NCBI RefSeq assembly: GCF_000350225.1
Contig: NW_005179022.1
Location: 1 to 64,000, forward strand
Direction: 5' to 3'
DNA from: Chondrus crispus
Taxonomy: Eukaryota; Rhodophyta; Florideophyceae; Gigartinales; Gigartinaceae
Length of the DNA stretch: 64,000 nucleotides
Shown here: piece by piece, positions 34,662 through 45,386 of the stretch
Position numbering within the stretch: position 1 is the stretch's first letter
Layout: every line of letters begins with the position of its first letter
The notes under the pieces: model-generated
Told to the model about the DNA's origin: nothing
The model's database searches: none
Seen by the model: the letters and a program-made list of their open reading frames with translations, nothing else
Position numbers and translations under genes: made by a program

Positions 34662-35023
34662 AAGGATTATAACATATTCGAGTTGCAATGCGTAATTTTC
34701 TGCTATTGAAGCTTTCGTCGACGTAGACTGGCATTCGTAGTGCACATTGAGCCAACTTGAGAACCCGGAGCCCCAGATCAGCTGTGAGATTCCGATAGAA
34801 TATGATTTGGTTAATGGATGTGGCGCAGCGGGCATCGAAGGTATTTGCGGTCGTTTATACAAGGACGGACAGACCACAGTAAATACCGGCCCGTGTATAT
34901 TTGAAGTAAGCCAAACGAGCCGGCATAGTGCGAAATTCAGGTATACAAGTCTGGTTCGGGAAATAGCTGAATCAGGCAATGTGCTGGGTTTGTAAAAAAG
35001 ATCGGACTTCTTTGTGCCCCAGG

Positions 35024-35103
35024 TCGAAGTTGATTTCAGAATTTTCTGAATTCAACTTGAAATATTCAAACGAAGTTTTTAAAAACTTCGTTTGAATATT
35101 TCA
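35024..35103. repeat. two adjacent long palindromes
   Basis: Bases 35058-35103 form a perfect 46-bp palindrome without spacer; the arms carry ATTCAAACGAAGTTTTT and its complement. Directly before it (about 35026-35057) AAGTTGATTTCAGAA is followed by its complement with one mismatch. Both lie inside the copia fossil. Confidence 0.88.
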
Positions 35104-36807
35104 CGGATATATCCCATTATTTGGCGCACTATATGTATCATCGCCGACTTTTGTTTCGTAAAGCGCGCCAAAAATTGGATCATCAACGTACGAGCCCGAT
35201 AACACGACAACACGATCTGCAATTAGTCTGTAGAACAACGAAAAGTCTTCTGCGGATTGTTTCATGCGAATATTACTGATAGGGTGGCGCCCAAGATTCT
35301 CTTTCCAGCGGTATCCCAGCTCTTGAAGTCTACATAGCGGAGAGAAATTTTTGAATGAACTCATCGGGGAACAGATCGAGGACTTCGGGCCCGTGAAAAC
35401 CAATCGCTGTGGTCGATAACTAGCCTGTAAATAGGCCTATCTCACGTCTGCAGACAAGAGGTGAACACTCAGTATATTGACAAAATCCACTATCATGCAA
35501 ACAGAAGAGTGTCTAGAAGTAGTAGAATTGTGCAAGGTGGAATTCTTTTCGCTATCGCAGTGCCCACCAATTACAAAACGGGCCTTTTTCGAGTGCTCTG
35601 CTTTCGTGCGTGAAAGCGAGGACGTAAGGCGACGGTATGAGATTCGGGCGTGGACCACATTCCTGTCGAAGGACGGGTCAGAAAGTCTCTCTGCCGATAA
35701 GGGCGAGGATCAAAGTCATGACAGCGTGAATCGCCACGATGAATGCCTTTCGTATGCTGCACGGCGTGTATGTTGGGGTGTTCAGAGAAAGCCATACATG
35801 GAACCGGTTCGCTGAAGTTCGCGTTATGGTGCCATGGGGGCTGGCTTACGTTGTGTAATGTTAAAGGGCCTGGGGCCGAGGGGATCGCTGATATGAAAGC
35901 GGGCCAAGTTATCTTGCGCACCAGCAATCATTCGTGGACCTCCGAAGTACTTCAGTCTTTCGCGATAGACATATACAAAGACTTCAGGGCGTAAACGTGG
36001 CTTGCGGCTGGTGGAAGCCTGCGCAGAATGCCCAGGCGGACACTTGAATGACATATAAGTCGTTCATAGTGCTTGGCTTGAACTATAGGGCGAAAGTTTG
36101 CTTCCGGTGAAGGATATTGTTTTAGGGAAACGTTTCGCAGCCCGGGCGTAATACTGAATATTAACAAAGACGGCACCTAAACTTCGCAGAGCCACAGTGG
36201 CGGGAACGGAAGGGTGATCCAGCTGAAGTTACTTGAAGATTGTGTGCAGTGCGGAGTGGTACTTCTCACCGGCACCCAGCCAGCTATGATTTTCGGTGCC
36301 AGTGTGACGAAGGTGGAGGCCACGTGGTTCACACGCATGTGTCCATCCGCGGACAAGAAAGCAGAACGCTGATCTGCTAGCAGCGATTAAGAGTCTCCGA
36401 TCTGCATCTTCAACTAGTTCGTTAGAAGCTGTTCCATACAGTTCTAAGGCCAGGGATGTTAGAAATGCAGCTGAGCTGAAACGTTTGTGAATGTCAACTA
36501 CGTGGAAGACTGATCGCTGATTACCATCGTCACCATGGAGATACATAATGTCCAGCAAAAGCTGTTGGTTGGACCGAAGGCATTCTGTTTCTCGAATTTT
36601 AGAAATAATCGGACGAGAATGAAAATGAGCCCACATCCTGTAGCTATCGCTGATGTCTGGAAGCAGTCTGCGAGGTACAATAGATATGATCCTGTGTAGG
36701 GCCTCGTACTATACAGGTGAGCTGTCGTTGATCTCATTTTGGATCCAACGCTATAACTGATCCAATCTTAGGGAAATGGACGTAATCCTTCCTGACACTA
36801 GTTATAC

Positions 36808-37270
36808 TGTAGATCAACTGTAGTCCTGGGCCACCGGCGGTACTTTACCCGCCGGGATGGCACCACCTCCCCCTTCGTAAACCAAGCATCGCCCTGCACA
36901 CCTAGAATCCTAGAGCTACTACGAAGAGTATCTGATACGTCTCTATGCCCAAGTTCCCCCGTTTTAAATTGCTCCTGGAATGCTATTTAAGTACGTAATT
37001 GCCCCTGTTCGCGCTTCCCATCTCTTATATTTTCTCTACCAGCTTGCTACCCCTACGGCTATTCCTATTCCTATTCCTACCCTTACTCCAATTACTTACC
37101 CTTTCATCTATTTCCGTTCCCCTCTCTACCCTCTACCACAGCATCTCCGGATTATGCTGTTGCAGTTCACTCTGCGCTGTCCCTCAACGGGACTGGTCTC
37201 CCAGAAGAGAATCGGGCTATACGGCCCGAGTCTGTACCCCGATTCTCACCGGGGGATTAGCGATACCACA
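36808..37270 (-). repeat. probable solo LTR
   Basis: Read on the minus strand it starts TGTGGTATCGCTAATCCCCC, like the TGTGGTATAAAAACCCCC start of 44777-45381, and ends GTTGATCTACA. It interrupts copia integrase wording at its right edge. No matching target duplication was found, so the borders are uncertain. Confidence 0.5.
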
Positions 37271-37780
37271 GTATGCGTAAGCATCATCATCTGCCGTGAG
37301 ATTGATCAAATACTGTGATGGCTCTATGTAATTCAAGGACGGTACAAATACATGAGACCAAAAGATACGACGACCATGGGGAATCTGAAGGAAAAAGGTC
37401 TCTCCATCTTTCGATACAAATTTGTACGGTCCTCCCCAGGGGTTGGAAGTTCCACGGTAGACACGGACAGGGGCTCCAAAGTGGATCTCATCCAGATCAC
37501 TTCTCTCCCTGCAGAAAGGGCCGCTGTACTTCATACTCCAATTCACCTTTTGTTCTGCATGGTATCGCTGGAGCTCTTTCATAGCACTGTCATCGGCACG
37601 ATGGCGTTCGATCTGGGTAGGAGCAGGTGTTTGTCCATCCGGACTTGGGATGGATCCGAACACACAGGGAGTGGCACACAATTCATCTGGGCCTACTGTG
37701 TTTTCGCGCAATAAAATGCCATTTGTTGGATATCCCTTTTCGGCAGAAATAAAATCTCGTTCCGCATCTTGAGAAAGGCA
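37217..37780 (-). pseudogene. copia integrase C-terminal fragment
   Basis: Minus-strand wording HFGAPVRVYRGTSNPWGGPY ... GRRIFWSHVFVPSLN is typical of the region after the copia integrase core. It lies 5' of another integrase core (36229-36737) on the same strand, so it comes from a separate fossil. Confidence 0.65.
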
Positions 37781-38210
37781 GTTCGCAAGGGTCTATGGTA
37801 TCTCACTACATGCAAAATGGTGCTTCGACTCTCTACGGAAGCCTCTAGAAGTTCAGCACCCTCTGCAGCAGCTATACTTTTGAACTCTTTGGCGTCAAAG
37901 TTAGTACCAGGATCTATGTGGGATAACTACCTTCAACCCGACCACACGGAATGAAGGGGGTTTAGAGGTAAGAGAGCGCTCGCTGATTAAATATCCACGC
38001 GAGGGAATTACCGTACGGAATGGACTCGGAAAGAGGGAAGGCACATGTTGCCGATGACGCTCAGAAAGTCTGGGATGCTATACCAGAACGGCCGGTCACG
38101 GGTTAGAAGCCTGAGCGCTAAAGGAAACCGAGATCGGTGATAGATTAGTGCCGTAAATGGAAAGGAGGCGAGTCTGTTCCCTCTTTACTGGGACGGGGCA
38201 GGTGCCCCCG

Positions 38211-38875
38211 GTCTTAACCCCTAAGTGGGACGCCAGGACATCTGTCCCGTTACAGTAGCTGTTACATACTGTATACCAGCTACTGTACACTAGTACTTAG
38301 TTTGTGCCATTGACCACTACATACTACCTAGTCACCGTACGGATTTCACACGTGTGCCCGTGCACACGGTCAGTACAGCCCGGTACAGTAGTGTTATGAT
38401 AGATTGCTATGTACATTAAATATAAGCGGACCGACGGCGGAGGAGGCGACAAGCACGGACTTTTCTGGGACCGTCCACCTTGGTCCTGTCCGCTTATTCC
38501 AAGATACTCCCGCCAGGTTACCTTACAGCAAAACCGCGCCCGAGTAGAGGACGCGTGAGCACGCGAGCGAGTTTAGATCCGCTTTCGCCCGTCAACGCTG
38601 GTACGTCACCCAGCGCTGCTCCGGGGCGTCGAGCCGTAGATCGACCCGCGCATGCCCGCGTCCTCCTACGACCCCCCTCTACCACAACGCAATCTGGGCC
38701 TGCTTCCCGGTTTCGCTACCTGATTGTACTTCCCATCATCTGTTCGACAGGGTCTAGCAAGGAGTGGGGTACACGTGGACGCGCGTGTAGTATTGTAGAG
38801 CTTCGGGCTTTACAGTAGCTAATCTGATTCTTAATCTAATTCTAAATTAAATCCCTAGGTGGGGGGTTATACCAC
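38211..38875. repeat. rearranged LTR of the hairpin-rich family, two 3' parts facing outward
   Basis: Bases about 38230-38690 match the solo LTR 21385-22084 in reverse (TCCGCTTATATTTAATGTAC, then GATCTACGGCTCGACGCCCC). Bases about 38780-38875 match the end of the same family forward (TACAGTAGCTAATCTGATT ... GGGGGGTTATACCACA). The result is an inverted arrangement with similar outer ends. Confidence 0.6.
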
Positions 38876-38913
38876 AACTAAAAGCCAAGTGAACAACGCC
38901 ACCTCGTAACTGA

Positions 38914-41900
38914 TGGCCGCAATCACCGACGCTGATGTCGATGATGCCATTCTGAACATGGACTTGTTCCAGTTCCATCCGGAGCATGAAGTTTAGGAGA
39001 AGCTACGAAACATGCTGTGGAGCTAACGCGCGGTGTTCAAGGGGCTGGGCCGAATCAGGAGTGTGCAGCACAAAATTCAGATGGTCGAGGGCGCCATGCC
39101 AGTGTGTTGCTCGGTGAGAAGACGATCTCCTCGCAAGGAGGAGGTCGAACGCGCTGAGATGGAGAAATTGCTGAGAAAAGGGGTGGTCGAACCTGCTTCA
39201 TCGCCATGGGCCGCTTGCAATGTCTTCGTAACGAAGAAAGACGGGACTTTGCAGGTAACCTCAGATTTCCGTGCGCTGAACACGTTGAAGGTCACGGCCA
39301 CATATCCTATTGAGGATGTAAGGTCTACTCTTGACTGGATGGCGGCCAAACGTATCTTCTCAACATTGGACCTTAAAGATGGATTCTTTCAGGTTGAGCT
39401 CGAGGAAGCATAGCGAGATTTTACTGCCATCCGAACCATCATTGGGCTGCTCCGCTATATTCGTCTACCACAGGGAATGAAAAACTCACCAGCAGTTTTC
39501 TAACGCATTGTCAACTTTAATTTGGGAAACAGGAAGGGATTGGATGTTTGGGCGTTCATGGATGACGTCAGCCTAGGAACTGCTACTGTAGACGAGCATC
39601 TGCGTCCCGTGGACTCGGCTTTGGAGGCACTCTGTGTAGTGCAATGTGCCCGGCAGGCCGCGAACACAGTCCGACGGTCAAACGAAAAGAAGAAAACAGC
39701 AACAGAAACAACCACTGCCTATGGCACGCGCTACGGAGCGTTCGAGACTCCCTTTCCCCTTGTGTGAGCTTGCGGCCCACGGTAGCTCAACTCCGACGGG
39801 GGGGGGGTAAGGAAGATGCCCGGGCCGGGAGGATAATGGTAGTAGAGGCTTGTGAAGATTTGAGTGCTCGGCGAGTGCGGGCTGGGCTTGTGTACGAGAA
39901 TGTAATCGCGGTTCGCTGGGTTGTAAGGCCAATGCTCTACGAGCGTCTTCAGCACCTTGCCTATAATTCAGGGTCTTCGACGGGGGCTCGATTAGCACTA
40001 CCCGACGGGAACGTAACTATGTAGCAACGCTACGACCAACGTGTTGCCCGATAGCAAAACACCGACACCAATGCGATCGCCATCGCAGTTGGTGGTACCA
40101 ACACTGTCTTGTACGATAAGACCTTCGAAGGAGGCGTCGTTGCAACAGCCTTCCGACGGAACAGGACACTGTAGCAGCGCTACGACCTACGTGCAGCCCG
40201 ATGGCAATCACACAAACACCGGATCGGTCGCGACCGACTCCAATAGAACCAACACAATTATGGGAAAAATAGAGGTGGAGAAAGAAAAGGATAGGAATTA
40301 GAGATAGAAAAGAGTAAAAGGATAAGGAAAGGGGACCCCGAGCAATAGAGGATGTCGTTAGCAGCGTAGAAGTGAAGCGCGTCGCGTGAACGGAAGCGGT
40401 CTTCGACGAAGGCGAGATCTAACTCCGACAACTCGGGTTACCTTTACTGACTTAGTGGTCAGCGGGCTAAGGTATATATTGCCCAGGGTATATATTGCCC
40501 AGCCGGAGCCACTACAGTAGCTCGCGGCGCTAGGTCCTAGATCTAATCTAATGTCAGCAAAATTAATGCCAACTAATTAACTAAATAAAATAAAATAATT
40601 AAAAAATTAAAATTAAAACTGTGCAATTGTTCACACGTGTGTCCCCCAACCCGAACTACTTGTCATATCCAATTATTTTCCTTTCGTTCCACCCCCATGT
40701 AGAGACCATTATTGCACTACAATCTGGTGTGCCGGTGCTCGCCTGAAACTGGCAAAGTGCCAATTTGGTGTGCGGGAAGCTGAGATCCTGGGAATAGGAT
40801 TGACAGCACGGGCATCAGGCCCCCGGAGGGGCACGTAGCGAGGATAAGACAGCCCGTAGAGCCCGGAGGAGAAGAAGAACTCATGCGGTTTCGGGGGCTA
40901 ATGATCTTCTTCGCCGATTTCATCGACCACTTTTCGGAAATAGCAAACCTCTACACGGGGTCCTAGTAGGGACAGGGTTCAACAAAAAAGAGGACCGATC
41001 AGAGGCTGGTAATTCCGGACTGGGACCATCGCTGGCGATGGCAACAGAAGCGGGCGTGGGCTGATCTAAAGACTGTGCTGAGAAACTCTGAGTTTCTTGT
41101 GGCACCGAGGCGTGGGGCGAGCAAGAAGCTCATGATGGACGCAAGCGCGTACGGCATTGGAGGAGTCTTGCTCCAGCGGGAAGAAGAGGAAAAATGGCAC
41201 CCGATATCTTTTTTGATCAGAAAACTATCTAACGCCGAGATGAAGTCTACAGTGACAGAGCGAGAATGTCTTGCTGTTGTTCATGGCTTGAGTAAGTGGC
41301 GATTTTACCTTCACGGAGAGAAAGATGTCGTGGTGGTCACCGACCGTGGCCCTCTCAAGTGGCTGATGAGTCTCAAGGACCCGCGAGGCAGGCTTTCACG
41401 GTAGATGGTTGACATTCAGGACTGTGATTTTACTGTGAAGTATGCCCCGGTAGGAGAGCTGGTAGTCCCGGATACGTTAAGTCGAGATTCTACCGAGAAG
41501 CCCCTTTGCGCGCGCTGCCACAAAGAAATTGAGACAGCAGATACCAAATTCGATCAAGCAGAGGCCTTGCATGCCGTCACGAGCATTGCTGGACCTGGAG
41601 GCGTCCCAATCATCGAAGATATCAGGGAAGCACAGTTCCGGGAATTTGGGGACATTGAGGAGTACGCCGCCAGGAAGCAAAACGCCGGCTATGATGTCAA
41701 TATTGCAGGACTTTTTCGCTGGAAAAGGGGGAACAGGGAGCTGATCGTGGTTTCATCGACGTTGGTGGAGGCCGTGCTGGACCAAGTGCATGGTTCGAAG
41801 CTAGCGATGCATTACGGGATCTCGAGGACCACCGATCGACTCAGCAGGTCTTACTGGTGGCCAGGGTGGAGACGGGATGTCAAGAGCCGCTGGCGGAGCT

Positions 41901-43010
41901 GCGTAGCGTGCACTGCAGGCAAGGATGTGAAGCCGAAGAAGCACGGCAGGTTGGTGGTTTATCACCCACAGAGGAGATTCGAACAGGTTGCAGTAGATGT
42001 ACAGTCGATTACACCAAGAAGCCGCAGGGAAGTCGAGGTCTTGGTCATGGTGGACACATTTACTCGTTTCACCAGGGCGATACCCATCCCGGGCGAACGT
42101 GCTGACACGATCGCAAGGCTGATCCTCGATGAATGGATCTCTATTTTGGTCCCATGGAGACTCTACTTTCTGACAGGGGACCAAATTTTGTTGGAAGTGT
42201 GGTTGCAGCAATGGCCGAAGCTCTAGGAGTATGCCGCGTGAAATCTTCGCCGTTGAATCTTCAGGCCAACGGGTGTGTCGATAGGGGAACAGGACCCTGG
42301 TTCAAGATTTGGCCTTTTTCTGCAGCACGGGGGAGGAGGACCGGGATTCGCACGTTGCGCTTGCTTGTTTCCGGTACAATACCGGTATACACGATGCAAT
42401 CGGTGTGACGTGGTATGAGGCGATGTTCGGGGTTTCTGCGTTCATGTCTTGGGGGGTAGGAGAAACCAAGCGTCTCCTGGGAGAGCCTCAAGACCTTGGA
42501 ACCCACCTTTATGAATTGCACAAGAAACTTTTGTCGCATGGGATAACCGCAAGAATTGCAGCAACGGACAACTACGACAAAGCCGTGAAGGACCTACGTT
42601 TCGCAGTTGGTGACAGAGTCGTCATCTGGTCGCCTGAGCTCTCGAGCCAAGAGGGAGGCAAGATTGTTCGACCATGGCTCGGCCCCTATCGCATTCAACG
42701 CGTGCTTTCGCCCGACGGGCGAAAACACCCGTTGAATGCGACGGCGTCAGCTTTATGCTGCAGTCATAAATGGGGGCAGACGTTGCCCGCGTCCACCCCA
42801 ACTGCATGCAAAAAATTGAACCAGGCGCCAGACAAACATCCAACGCACGAAATGCAGTCTTCCCAGATGGCCTGCGTCTGCTCAAAAAGAGGTCAGAGTC
42901 AAAGGTCGTTGTGAACGCAGACGGGACAGAGGTGCAGACTTTTCAAGCCTCCGATATCAGGAAGGAGGTCTCCGAAGTGGATACCTCCTGTGATTGTACG
43001 GATGTGTGAC
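38914..43010 (+). mobile_element. Ty3/gypsy fossil with a solo LTR in its reverse transcriptase
   Basis: The order is that of gypsy: reverse transcriptase (about 39030-39630 and 40725-40950; FVTKKDGTLQVTSDFRALN, FMDD), RNase H (about 41075-41400; LMMDASAYGIGGVLLQREEE), zinc-finger integrase (about 41405-42230; HYGISRTTDRLSRSYWWPGW) and the integrase tail (about 42310-42760; WLGPYRIQRVLSPDG). No gag or flanking LTR pair is recognisable. The solo LTR 39635-40721 interrupts it. Besides that insertion there are about five breaks. Confidence 0.85.
39635..40721 (+). repeat. solo LTR inserted in the gypsy fossil
   Basis: It starts TGTAGTGCAAT and ends ATTGCACTACA, an 11-bp inverted terminus beginning TG and ending CA. 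The flanks are CTCTG (39630-39634) and ATCTG (40722-40726), a target duplication with one change. It contains a TATA-rich part (GGTATATATTGCCCAG twice, near 40470-40505) and an A/T-rich end. A diverged reverse copy is at 33601-34661. Confidence 0.78.
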
Positions 43011-43735
43011 CAACGAGCTCAGCATGGCGATAGAACGTCGGCCTGATAGAGCAGGAAGCCCAGCAGAGGTGAAGGAAAAGGGACGGATGTTGCAACGAAA
43101 TTGCGTGTGTGCATGGCGACGGGTGCGGGGCGGCCTACGAGCGGATACTGAACGCCCGCGTAAATACGGACGGAATCAAAAATGAGGATTGCGCTTCCCG
43201 CGAGAGCGCAGGGGATCCGCGTCATATCACTGTCGGTTGCCGAAGAGAAAGGAGGAGGCAGGAGGCCGTCGAGGGTGGGCCACGCTGTGCGCGGGAAGAT
43301 GGACTTGGGAGGGGTCGGAGCGAAAGAAGCGCAATGCGGGGGGTGGTGGGCGAATGCGTGAATACAGGGAGGGGATCTGGGAGGGGAAAGGAGGAGCGTC
43401 TTGTCCACGTTCGGATATACGAGCCAGTGTAGAAAACGAGGTAGAGAACTTGAGAACAATAAAAGCAGTGGGTGGGTTCCTGGGTTTACCGGTCGCTCAG
43501 TGCTTCGCGGTTGGATTACCGCAGTAATGAAGTGCCGCGCTGACCGACGCTTTCGTCGTTTGTAGAATAAGGCTTATCGCAATCAGACTCAGCGTACAAA
43601 TTGGTGACCGTCGCACTGCATGTAATGTTGATTTCAAGAACCTACCACTTAAAATTTGGCTCTGGTATACCTTGAATATGTGCTCTTCATTTGCGATAAG
43701 TGCGTGCGTGATGTTGGCAACAGCAAAAACATTTT
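43011..43735. other. no gene seen between gypsy fossil and Harbinger-like remnant
   Basis: Purine-rich stretch at about 43030-43430 with long frames on both strands caused by composition; possibly gypsy 3' untranslated or LTR sequence, but no repeat partner is visible. Confidence 0.4.
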
Positions 43736-43739
43736 AAAT

Positions 43740-44475
43740 GAAGGATTGCTTGTGCATGAATCTATGGGAGACGGCGTTGAACTTCTTCAGGCGTTTTTTG
43801 CAGCCTCATCACGTGCTCGAACAAATGAACATGATTCTCGGTCGGCGAGTTGCAAAACACTGCACGTCTCATCGCGATATCCTCCATCTGCCACCACCCG
43901 TTTTGCAGATAGGAGTGCCTACTTCATCCCTAGTCAATAAATAGCCAGATCGTTATAGCTTCCAAAGGTAAACGGACAATTTGCCCGCGCAATCGACCCA
44001 GTGCCGATTGATATTCTGTCTTCATATCTGAGGCCTGGGCCATGAAGTTTGTGACAATACCAAGCGCTTGAAAACGGCTTCAGCTCCACAATCATGAAAT
44101 CCACCGCGCCAACTGAGGATTTATATGTACTGTTTTCTCTCCCCTCAAAAGATTTCTCCCAGATGAGCTAGAAACTGTTAGTCAAATTCTGATCGACAAA
44201 CGAGGCTTTTCCTATTATAGACATACCTTTTGAAGCGATGAGAGGGCTCTGATATACATATATGACCATCTCCGAAATGTCTTACTATCCACCCCTGCAA
44301 TTGCGCAGTGGATACCCTCTGTATACTCCACTCTCAAAAAAAGAAGTGCCCCGAGAATATGCTTCGCTTGAGCACTGAACGAAAGAATCCAGTCAGAGTT
44401 TACCGGTGATCCTTTCGAGGACCACATTGATGTACACTCAAAAACATGACTTGAAACTTTTATATTTGTCGACAT
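43740..44475 (-). pseudogene. decayed Harbinger-like (HARBI1-type) transposase with an intron
   Basis: Exon 1 (44227-44475) carries the helix-turn-helix part AKHILGALLFLRVEYTEGIH followed by KTFRRWSYMYIRALSSLQK. Exon 2 (from 44167 down) continues in phase with LIWEKSFEG and the DDE domain: SSVGAVDFMIVELKPF with the first Asp, WYCHKLHGPGLRYE, FGSYNDLAIY, then a TGA. The second Asp motif RVVADGGYRDE follows in another frame near 43895. This order (VD-F, HK-GPGLRYE, G-ND, AD-GY) is that of Harbinger/PIF transposases. One stop and at least one frameshift break it. I see no terminal repeats. It would have moved DNA in the nucleus together with a Myb-like partner, which is not seen here. Confidence 0.72.
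44168..44226 (-). other. 59-nt spliceosomal intron in the Harbinger-like gene
   Basis: On the minus strand the intron begins GTATGTCTATAAT and ends TTGACTAACAGTTTCTAG. It has a strong donor, a branch-like TTGACTAAC about 9 nt before the acceptor AG, and joins exons in phase 0 between ...SLQK and LIWEK, restoring family wording across the junction. Confidence 0.75.
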
Positions 44476-44776
44476 ATCGATGAATTAATGGGACTTTACG
44501 CAGTTTCGGCCCGCTTATCACATGAAACCATGCAATAAATGATGATTTTTTGCATCCAGTTTGTTCTCAAGCTGGTTCTTTGTATATATAAGTTGCGTAA
44601 AGCTTGTCATATTGCAATAAGACAAAGATCAGCAAAGCCGGTAATAAAGCCACAATACGACTAAAGCATTTATCACAGAGCACTTGGCCTGAATATTGAC
44701 AGCGGTTGCTCAAAACGTTTACAAATCGGCCACCAGTTTCCCAAACTATACAGTGGAAAGCGCAGATATTCCGTTC

Positions 44777-45381
44777 TGTGGTATAAAAACCCCCAACGGA
44801 GGGGTGTGTATAATCAGTTCTTGCGGAGACCCCGATCGGAGAAGGGAAGCAACCCCAGCTAACGGAACCGGGAAGCAGGCCCGGGTAGCGTGGTGGTAGA
44901 GCGGGTTCGGACGGGGCCGCGCGCACGGGCGGGTCGATCTACGCCTCGACGCCCCGGGGCAGCGCTGGGTTACGTACCAGCGCTGACGGGCGGAGGCGGA
45001 TCTAGGCTCGCTCGTGTGCTCGCGCCTCCCCTGCCCGCTCGGCTCCTAACTAGATACGGGCTATTGTAGGCAAACCGATCTAGAATAAGCCGGGCGAGCT
45101 TGACCAAAGGCGTAGGTTCTGGACAAGCTCGTGCTTGTCCTCCCCCGTCACGGTCCGCTCACGTATTTAATGTACAAGTTAGTCAATCATACTACAGTAC
45201 AGTACGTACTGTACTATAGCGCTACTGTGGTCGGCTACAGTAGTGGGTACGGGTCGCGCGTACTGTAGGTCTGTCAGCATTCGGTGCTGACGGCACGCGC
45301 GCTCGTGCGCGTCGTACTGTAGAGCTCGGGCTCTACAGTAGCTGATCTAATCTAAATCTAGTCCCAGGGGGTTATAATACA
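44777..45381 (+). repeat. solo LTR, hairpin-rich family
   Basis: 605 bp, starting TGTGGTATAAAAACCCCC and ending GGGGGTTATAATACA, with perfect 5-bp duplications CGTTC at 44772-44776 and 45382-45386. It shares the stem-loop chain and words such as GGCGGAGGCGGATCTA with 21385-22084. Confidence 0.85.
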
Positions 45382-45386
45382 CGTTC

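Larger units (their letters stand above)
33158..36737 (-). mobile_element. Ty1/copia fossil, split by a solo LTR
   Basis: Minus-strand fragments in the normal copia order: integrase core (about 36229-36737, with GAGEKYHSALH), reverse transcriptase (about 35100-35660, with YRLIADRVVVLSGSYVDD), the connection/RNase H start (about 34665-34979, LCRLVWLTSNIHG) and RNase H (33158-33547, RLMVDMASVREEY ... CADCMTKLV). The wording is closest to the element at 15815-22669. No LTRs of its own can be identified. Many breaks, so it is old. Confidence 0.7.

Noticed and set aside
38090-38160. A small structured RNA gene
   Set aside because: Short stems are present but no known family signature could be seen; it adjoins the rearranged LTR.
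44880-44915. tRNA-like or SINE promoter boxes (TAGCGTGGTGG, GGGTTCGG)
   Set aside because: The boxes are too close and imperfect, no cloverleaf forms, and the sequence lies inside a solo LTR with its own target duplication.
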